Program-made: the position numbers and the translations under genes
Assembly: GCF_000003815.2 (NCBI RefSeq)
Contig: NC_049990.1
Location: 12,758,685 to 12,783,769 of the forward strand
DNA from: Branchiostoma floridae
Lineage: Eukaryota > Chordata > Leptocardii > Amphioxiformes > Branchiostomatidae
DNA length: 25,085 nucleotides
Reading direction: 5' to 3'
Part shown: piece after piece, positions 19,025-25,085 of the stretch
Layout of the letters: the number at the start of each line of letters is the position of its first letter
How positions within the stretch are numbered: the first letter of the stretch is position 1
Notes under the pieces: generated by a model
Told to the model about the DNA's origin: nothing
Databases searched by the model: none
What the model saw: the letters and a program-made list of their open reading frames with translations, nothing else

Positions 19025-19276
19025 GTGAAATGCCTGATTTCGGCGACGATTTCGTACTGCATGGGGGTTTCTGGGCTACCGCTTTCCAGTATATCCAGTA
19101 TACTTCCGGGTCGCAACAGAGAGGTCATACCAGAACGCGTAGCCGTGGAGCCCGCGTGTCCTGACTCAGTATCGTTGGAAGCAAGCAAGGAGGTTCAGCT
19201 GAGTTCAGAAATGGACTATTTACTTGATGTGGCCAAGGACTTGGTCCACACTGAGAATCTGCTGTCTGACGGTTAA
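19025..19276 (+). CDS. Unrecognised coding-like frame, possible terminal exon
   Basis: The frame has 83 codons. The last ~45 residues (ERVAVEPACPDSVSLEASKE, then VQLSSEMDYLLDVAKDLVHT and ENLLSDG, stop) are acidic and helix-prone, and look more like protein than chance. A CTTTCCAG acceptor-like motif at 19082-19089 could mark the real exon start, since the part before it (SYCMGVSGLPL) is less convincing. It lies 110 bp after the frame at 18722-18913 on the same strand and ends ~80 bp before the satellite. No family is recognised. No polyadenylation signal is visible before the array. Confidence 0.3.
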   Translation: MKCLISATISYCMGVSGLPLSSISSILPGRNREVIPERVAVEPACPDSVSLEASKEVQLSSEMDYLLDVAKDLVHTENLLSDG

Positions 19277-19619
19277 ACAAACAGGCTTATTTCAAGATAG
19301 TCTGCGGCCAGCACCTGACATATCAAGCAACTTTGCCCTAGCCTGATAACGTTTTTGCCAGTTTTAGAAAAAAGTTTCCTTAAAAGATTTCTTTTCGTAC
19401 TCTCTTAATATACAAATAGAGAGCGCAATTCTTAGGTGTGTTATGGGCTTGACCTTCTTTTCTTTCAGAAAAAGGTTTCCTTAAAAGATTTCCCTTCGTA
19501 ATCTGTTAGTATACAAAAAGAGAGCGCAATTCGTAAGTGTGTCATGTGTATGACGCACTTTTCTTTCAGAAAAACGTTTCCTTGAAAGATTTCTTTTCGT
19601 ACTCTGTAATATACAAATA

Positions 19620-19797
19620 CAGTCAAACCTGTATTAGGGGCCACCTCTACAGAGGGGCCACCTGTCCATAGTGGCCACTTTTTGTCGGTCCCTTGGGTAT
19701 TTTATCTACAAGTTATCACCTCTATACAGAGGCCACCTGTCTATAGTGGCCAAATTTGTCTGGTCCCTTGAGTGGCCGCTATAGACAGGTTTGACTG
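19620..19797. mobile_element. 178-bp MITE inserted in a satellite monomer, TA target duplication
   Basis: The TIRs CAGTCAAACCTGT and ACAGGTTTGACTG are perfect inverses. TA flanks each side (19618-19619, 19798-19799). Removing the element and one TA restores a normal monomer (ATACAAATAGAGAGCGC, as at ~21005), so the empty site can be read in the neighbouring copies. Inside, a ~57-bp block (CCACCTSTCYATAGTGGCCA plus GGTCCCTTG) is present twice. This is a Tc1/mariner/pogo-type non-autonomous element. Confidence 0.92.
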
Positions 19798-21978
19798 TAG
19801 AGAGCGCAATTCTTAAATGTGTCATGGCATGACGCACTTTTCTTTCAGAAAAGTTTCCTTGATAGAATTCTCTTTGCTCTCTGTTAGCATACACTTAGAG
19901 AGCGCAATTCTTAAGTGTGTCATAGGCATGACGCACTTTTCTTCCAGAAAAAGGAAAATGTTTTCTTAAAAGATTTCTTTTCGTTTTCTGATAGTATACA
20001 CTTACAGAACGCAGTTGTTAGGTGCGTCAGGGCTTGACCTTTTTTTTCTTTCAGAAAAAGATTTCCTTAAAAGATTTCTTTTCGTACTCTGATACAAAAA
20101 GAGAGCGCAATTCTTAGGTGTATCATGGGCACGACGCACTTTTATTTCAGAAAAAAAGTTTCCTTAACAGATTTCTCTTCGTTTTCTGTTAGTATACACT
20201 TAGAGAGCGCAATTCTTAGGTGTATCATGGGCATGACGCACTTTTCTTTCAAAATAAGTTTCCTTAAAAGATTTCCTCTTCGTTCTCTGTTAGTCTACAC
20301 TTAGAGAGCGCAATTCGTAAGTGTGTCATGGGTATGACGCACTTTTCTTTTAGACCAAAGTTTCCTTAAAAGATTTCTCTTCGTTTTTGGTTAGTATACA
20401 CTTAGAGAGCGCTATTCTTAAGTGTGTCATGGGTATGAGTCGGATGACGCACTTTTCTTTTAGAAAAAGAGAAAAGTTTCCTTAAAAGATTTCTCTTTGT
20501 TCTCTGTTAGTATGCACTTAGAGAGCACAATTCGTAAGTGTGTCATAGGTATGACGAACTTTTCTTTTAGACCAAAGTTTCCTTAAAAGATTTCTCTTCG
20601 TTTTCTGTTAGTATACACTTAGAGAGCGCAATTCTTAGGTGTATCATGGGCATGACGTACTTTTCTTTCAAAAAAAGTTTCCTTAAAAGATTTCTCTTTG
20701 TTCTCTGTTAGTATACACTTAGATAGCGCAATTCGTAAGTGTGTCATGGGTATGACGCAATGAGAAAGGTTTTCTTAAAAGATTTCTCTTCGTTTTCTGT
20801 TAGTATACACTTAGAGAGCGCAATTCGTAAGTGTGTCATGGGCATGACGCAATGAGAAAGATTTCTTTAAAGATTTCTCTTCTTTTTCTGTTATTATACA
20901 CTTACAGAACGAAGTCATTTGGTGCGTCATGGGCTTGACCTTCCTTTCTTTTGAAAAAGGTTTCCTTAAAAGTTTTTTTTCGTACTCTGTAATATACAAA
21001 TAGAGAGTGCAATTCTTAAGTGTGTCATGGGTATGACACACTTTTTTTCAGAAAAAGAATGAGGTTTTCTTAAAACATTTCTCTTTGCTCTCTGATAGTA
21101 TACACTTACAGAACGGAGTTGTTAGGTGTGTCAAGGGCTTGACCTTCTTTTCTTTCAGAAAAAGGTTTCCTTTAAAGATTTCTCTTCGTACTCTGTTAGT
21201 ATACAAAATGACAGCGCAATTCTTGAGTGTATCACGGGCATGACGCACTTTTTTTTCAGAAAGGTTTCCTTAAAATATTTCTCTTTGTTCTCTGGTAGTA
21301 TGCACTTAGAGAGCACAATTCTTAAGTGTGTTATGGCATGACGCACTTTTCTTTGATAAAAAAGCAAAGTTTTCTTTCAATTATTTCTCTTCGTTCTCTA
21401 ATAGTATACACTTAGATAGCGCAATTCTTAAGTGTATCATGGCATGACGCACCTCTCTTTAATAAAAGAGAAAAGTTTCTTTAAAAGATTTCTTTTCGTT
21501 TTCTCTTAGTATACACTCAGAGAGCGCAATTCTTATGAGTGTCATGGCATGACACACTTTTCTTTCATAAAAGTGAAAAGTTTCTTTCAAATATTTCTCT
21601 TCGTTCTCTAATAGTATACACTTAGAAAGCGCAATTCTTAAATGTGTCATGGCATGACGCACTTTTCTTTGATAAAAGAAAAAAGTTTCTTTCAAATATT
21701 TCTCTTCGTTCTCTGTTAGTATCGCTTAGAGAGCGCAATTCTTACGTGTGTCATGGCATGACACACTTTTCTTTCATAAAAGAGAAGGATTTCCTTAAAC
21801 TATTTCTCTTCGTTCTCTGTTAGTATACACTTAGAGAGCGCAATTCTTAAGCATAACGCACTTTTCTTTGATAAAAAAGAAAAGTTTCTTTCAATTATTT
21901 CTCTTCGTTCTCTGTTAGTACATGTATACACTTAGATAGCGCAATTCTTAAGTGTATCATGGCATGACGCACTTTTCT

Positions 21979-22392
21979 TTAATAAAAGAGAAAAGTTTCT
22001 TTAAAAGATTTCTTTTCGTTTTCTCTTAGTATACACTCAGAGAGCGCAATTCTTATGAGTGTTATGGCATGACGCACTTTTCTTTCATAAAAGTGAAAAG
22101 TTTCTTTCAAATATTTCTCCTCGTTCTCTGATAGTATACACTTAGAAAGCGCAATTCTTAAATGTGTCATGGCATGACGCACTTTTCTTTCATAAAAGAG
22201 AAAAGTTTCTTTCAAACATTTCTCTTCGTTCTCTGTTAGTATACACTTAGAGAGCGCAATTCTTACGTGTGTCATGGCATGACGCACTTTTCTTTCATAA
22301 AAGTAAAAAGTTTCTTTCAAATATTTCTCTTCGTTCTCTGTTAGTATACACTTAGAGAGCGCAATTCTTACGTGTGTCATGGCATGACGCAC
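21979..22392 (-). other. Repeat-driven minus-strand open frame, 35-residue period
   Basis: Because the right-hand monomers are exactly 105 bp (35 codons), one minus-strand frame stays open across four of them. It repeats RHAMTHVRIALSKCIL and ENEEKYLKETF-FYERKV. The 101-bp monomers of the left part shift frame and break it. A shorter version occurs at 21459-21695. Periodicity alone explains the open frame, so I do not claim a gene. Confidence 0.6.
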
Positions 22393-22745
22393 TTTTCTTT
22401 CATAAAAGAGAAGGATTTCCTTAAACTATTTCTCTTCGTTCTCTGTTAGTATACATTTGGAGACTGCAATTCTTAAATGTGTCATGGGCATGACGCACTT
22501 TTCTTTTAGAAAAAGGTTTCATTAAAATATTTCTTTTCGTACTCTGTTAATATACAAATAGAGAGTGTAGTTCGTAGGTGTGTCATGGGAATGACGCACT
22601 AATCTTTCAGAAAAAGATTTCCTTAAAAGATTTCTCGTCGTTCTCTCACGGTTAGTATACACTTACAGAACGCAGTTCTTAGGTTAGTCAGGGGCTTGAC
22701 AATCTTTTGTTTTAGAAAAAGGCTTCCTTTTTAAGTTTTCTTCTT

Positions 22746-23291
22746 TAGTATGTAAGTTTACACCTCAGTTAGTTACTATACACTGTAAAGGCGCAGTTAA
22801 GTTCTCAAGTGTGTCTTTGGCTGGTTTGTCATCCTCAGTTAGGTTGCGTATACACTTTGAAATGAGCTGTCCGATAGGTTTGACATAGTTTTTTTATCTC
22901 CTACACAACTAGTCGAGCAAAGGCAACCGTAAACTTTTTACTAGTACGTATAATCTAACTTCCAGTCATCTAGTGTCTATTTGTTTCTCAATAGCGCATT
23001 ATTTCAACATTTAACCTTACCTTGCCCGTAGAATAATTTATGACACAAAAACTTCTATCTGTACCAAATGGCCGGTCTGCATAACGTACAATTTATTGTT
23101 ACTTCGAATTCCATAGAAGTGTACAGCCGTAGTGTAGATGCCTTTGGTTTGGAAGGAGTAACTGTTGTTACCTCATGTAACCAAGGACGTTATATCTTGA
23201 TGTAACCGCTCCTCATTAACCGCTCCTTGCTCTCTTTGTTCAGGGACTGAACGTATACAGCATACTTGAGGGTAACCGTACGGCTATATCA
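22746..23291. other. Spacer with decayed satellite edge, no supported gene
   Basis: Degenerate satellite blocks (TATACACTGTAAAGGCGCAGTT, 22777-22798) continue to about 22830. Beyond that I see no gene or bounded repeat. Confidence 0.5.
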
Positions 23292-23300
23292 ACAGGAAAC

Positions 23301-23352
23301 TACCCTCTTATCCAGCCGTAATATAACTATATTACGGCTGGATACCAGGCTA
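23301..23352. mobile_element. 52-bp TIR-only insertion with perfect 9-bp target duplication
   Basis: The left end TACCCTCTTATCCAGCC and the right end GGCTGGATACCAGGCTA are inverted (14 of 17). The core, TATCCAGCCGTAATATA, AC, then its exact inverse, is a 17-bp perfect stem with a 2-base spacer (23309-23344). ACAGGAAAC flanks both sides (23292-23300, 23353-23361). The inferred end TAGCCTGGTA matches the TAG...CTA family seen at 6011 and 18299. It is almost nothing but two TIRs. Confidence 0.85.
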
Positions 23353-23581
23353 ACAGGAAACCGCTGGTTGAGGTTGCTAAAATCATGCTATCGCCCCACT
23401 GCCGTATTACTGCCAGTGTGACCCGGAAACAGTCGAGCCTAGCCCTATATAACGGACACCTCGAAACCCCCATATGGTGCGTATTTTGGCTTGCTAGCAA
23501 TGGCGAAACCCATAGGAAATCCTGGGAAAATCGGTCAACTTTAACTCGATGAATCTCCTTCCTCTCATATGAATATTTCGT

Positions 23582-23755
23582 CTAATGAACTGCAGTCGCT
23601 TGGCCATCTTGTCCTGATTTGTACAACACCTTATTTTGCCTGATTGGACAGATTGCGGCTGAACTATCAAGTTTTTCCGTGACGATGTCTTGTGCCTCTT
23701 TTCGGCGGTCAACAAGAGGACGCTGGCGACCATTTCTAAACTTCTCATTAACACA
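23582..23755 (-). pseudogene. Inverted paralogue of the 18722 coding-like segment
   Basis: On the minus strand the frame reads KFRNGRQRPL, VDRRKEAQDIVTEKLD, SSAAICPIRQNK, then a stop at 23582-23584. The middle 16 residues match the plus-strand frame at 18832-18882 exactly (50/51 bases). The shared IC followed by Q/P and M/I suggests weak similarity beyond it. No ATG starts this frame. A second minus-strand frame (23494-23754) overlaps it in another phase and ends KLTDFPRISYGF, so a splice junction or frameshift may lie here. It may be a duplicated exon or a gene fragment. Both copies point toward the satellite array. Confidence 0.4.
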
Positions 23756-23967
23756 TCAATTCAGAGTTTTGGTTTAGAAGCTGGAATTTAGTCACTGATA
23801 AAAGACATCGGATGCTTGTGAAATACATGTATCTGAGTAGCCATGATGCTATCTGAAGTGATATAATTTTGTTATTGTGTTAATCAGAAGGAAGTTGTTC
23901 ATCACCTATATTCTGATCATAGATGTGTCCACGCGTCTTTTTGGACACCCTGTTCATAAAGTAATAA
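23756..23967. other. Spacer before the hAT-like MITE
   Basis: AT-rich, with no feature supported apart from the imperfect flank AGTAATAA (23960-23967) that may be a target duplication. Confidence 0.5.
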
Positions 23968-24327
23968 CAGGGCTCGAAATTCATTTTTTGGATTAGGTGC
24001 ACCCAGCTTAAAAAATTGGGTGCACCAAAAAAATTTTAGGTGCACCACTTAAATTTAAGTAGAATGTCACAAAAACCTAATAACAAAACTTAGTTACATG
24101 CTATCAAATTCTTTAACAAGTACCATGACAGACAGTTTTATTATCTTTCTAACACTTAGATGTCAAGAATATGATGTATACTACCGGTAGTATACTTTGA
24201 TATCTTTACATACGTAAACCTGAGAAAATAGCTGGGTGCACCCTGTGCACCCACAGAAAATAATTGGGTGCACAGCCCCAATTTTGGGTGCACCTGGGTG
24301 CACATGCATCCAGTATTTCGAGCCCTG
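23968..24327. mobile_element. 360-bp hAT-like MITE with clustered GTGCAC motifs
   Basis: The TIRs are CAGGGCTCGAAAT and ATTTCGAGCCCTG, a perfect 13-bp inverse with the CAGGG start typical of hAT elements. The 8-bp flanks AGTAATAA and AATAAAAA match at 6 of 8, compatible with a decayed hAT target duplication. Subterminal regions carry about seven GGTGCAC/GTGCACC motifs, three on the left (24009-24056) and the rest on the right (24234-24304), as expected of transposase-binding subterminal repeats. A perfect 20-bp palindrome (24176-24195) lies inside. No transposase frame is present. Confidence 0.85.
24176..24195. repeat. Perfect 20-bp palindrome
   Basis: GTATACTACCGGTAGTATAC is its own reverse complement with no spacer. 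It lies between the two GTGCAC clusters of the hAT-like element. Confidence 0.9.
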
Positions 24328-24557
24328 AATAAAAACATTGGACGCCTTAATTTAAGCAAGATGCCCTAAACATGCTCTTATATATACCTTAGGAGCACAA
24401 TAATCATCCTCTGCAGATCGTCTGATAATCACAAAATTCTGATTGACAAGGGATGCTACTAGGTCACATGTGGCCACAGTCTTCAACTGTGACCTGTCCG
24501 GCAGTACCTTTGACGCTCAGAAATCCTGATTTTCACTTCTCTGAAACTCACATTGTG

Positions 24558-24790
24558 TGGCACAATCGGTAAGTTATTTGATCCAGACCACAGAGACAAC
24601 GGGTTCGAAACCGCTGATGTGTCACCGATGTTCTGCCCTTGGGATAGGCACTGAACACGACTTTCCTCACTTCATTCAGATGAAAAGGTTTAGGACCGTC
24701 CCTCAGATAGTACGTTAAATGGAGGTCCCGTGTTTGAGGAGAGCCACACCTCGAGCACGATAACGATCCCATCACACTTTTTGAAAAAAA
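24558..24790 (+). repeat. tRNA-derived SINE-like sequence
   Basis: An A-box-like TGGCACAATCGG (24558-24569) and a B-box-like GGTTCGAAACC (24602-24612), ~33 bases apart, match the internal RNA polymerase III promoter of tRNA genes. The sequence does not fold into a good cloverleaf and continues ~180 bp into a non-tRNA body (GGGATAGGCACTGAACACGA and beyond). It ends near a CTTTTTGAAAAAAAG tract. That layout, tRNA head plus unrelated body, is that of a SINE. I see no clear target duplication. The 75-codon minus-strand frame here is not called. Confidence 0.6.
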
Positions 24791-24856
24791 GTAGGTGTCC
24801 TTCCCGGTGTGAGTGGTTCAAAACCTACAGTTCCATGGCGGCACATAGGGCAATTA

Positions 24857-24967
24857 CTGTCGTATAGAGGTCACCTGAGTGGCGCCGAATGGCAGCTCGC
24901 TCCAGACACTTGTGACAGTCGTATTGAGGTCACCTGAGTGTCGCCAAATGGCAGCTCGCTCCAGAGT
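24857..24967 (+). repeat. 59-bp tandem duplication
   Basis: CTGTCGTATAGAGGTCACCT and CAGTCGTATTGAGGTCACCT start the copies at 24857 and 24916. Both continue GAGTGKCGCCRAATGGCAGC and TCGCTCCAGA. Few substitutions suggest a recent duplication. Confidence 0.88.
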
Positions 24968-25085
24968 CCAGACCCTTTCAATTAAGCCCTGCCTATTGTA
25001 AATGTAAGCTCCTCACAATTCAGCCCCTGGCTGCAAAGAGAGAGTACTAGTAGTCGGCCCACCCAATAACAACAATAACCCTGGA
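24968..25085. other. Window end, nothing assigned
   Basis: No feature is supported in the last ~120 bases. Confidence 0.5.

Larger units (their letters stand above)
19358..22745. repeat. Satellite array, ~31 monomers of ~101-105 bp, hairpin-rich
   Basis: The anchor GAGAGCGCAATTC recurs with spacings mostly 98-106 bp (for example 19421, 19522, 20205, 20306, 21522, 21627, 22042, 22147, 22252, 22357). The consensus order is TTTCCTTAAAAGATTTCTCT, TCGTTCTCTGTTAGTATACA, CTTAGAGAGCGCAATTCTTA, AGTGTGTCATGGCATGACGC, ACTTTTCTTTCA. Three inverted repeats sit in a typical monomer: ACACTTA/TAAGTGT around the anchor; AAGTGTGTCATG/CATGACGCACTT with zero to two bases between arms; and ACTTTTCT/AGAAAAGT across the monomer junction. 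The left part is mostly ~101 bp and the right (21361-22480) mostly 105 bp. The array decays after about 22700. Confidence 0.95.

Noticed and set aside
24156-24359. 67-codon minus-strand frame
   Set aside because: Lies within the hAT-like MITE and reflects its GTGCAC repeats.
24558-24630. Functional tRNA gene
   Set aside because: A and B boxes are present, but no proper acceptor stem or anticodon arm can be drawn. It fits a SINE head better.

Overview
This window looks like non-coding, repeat-rich nuclear DNA of an invertebrate animal. The evidence is many short non-autonomous DNA transposons with terminal inverted repeats (TIRs), a decayed Tx1/L1-type LINE, a tRNA-derived SINE-like sequence, a hairpin-rich satellite array, AT-rich intergenic DNA and three runs of N (assembly gaps). 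The mix resembles what I know of lancelet (Branchiostoma) genomes, but that is an inference I cannot test here. I find no complete protein gene that I recognise, no rRNA, no intact tRNA and no CRISPR.

Layout. 1-3,092 is mostly empty, with a tiny possible spliced transcript (931-1175) and a TA-flanked MITE (1367-1532). 3,093-3,506 holds a minus-strand coding-like stretch, followed by gap 1. 4,245-5,214 is bounded by inverted blocks of a 16-17 bp minisatellite, like a foldback element. 5,225-5,790 is a diverged ~180 bp triplication. 6,011-6,103 and 8,305-8,409 are two members of a small family that begins TAG and ends CTA. 6,113-7,290 is a ~613 bp tandem duplication containing gap 2. 7,310-7,431 is a Z-DNA-prone TG/CG tract. 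9,316-9,570 and 10,020-10,460 are short tandem duplications. A G-quadruplex motif lies at 10,501-10,526, followed by the LINE relic at 10,741-11,257. 12,191-13,020 carries two head-to-tail mariner-type elements, and 13,303-13,880 carries repeats with octamer motifs. 13,881-17,937 is largely featureless apart from one possible minus-strand exon.

The right third is the most interesting. A 3.4 kb array of about 31 monomers (19,358-22,745) has monomers of ~101 bp on the left and ~105 bp on the right. Each typical monomer carries three inverted repeats, two of which compete for the same bases. The array shows a higher-order repeat of about 520 bp, contains a 178 bp MITE inserted at a TA, and in its 105 bp part leaves a minus-strand frame open with a 35-residue period. 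Two convergent copies of a 51 bp coding-like sequence (50/51 identical, the one difference synonymous) flank the array at 18,832 and 23,714. Beyond it lie a 52 bp TIR-only insertion with a perfect 9 bp target duplication, a hAT-like MITE full of GTGCAC motifs, the SINE-like sequence and a 59 bp tandem duplication.

How it fits together: almost all recognisable structure here comes from inverted repeats and transposition. There is no operon or pathway. The best candidates for something undescribed are the hairpin satellite with its flanking inverted exon-like pair, and the TAG...CTA element family with 9 bp target duplications.
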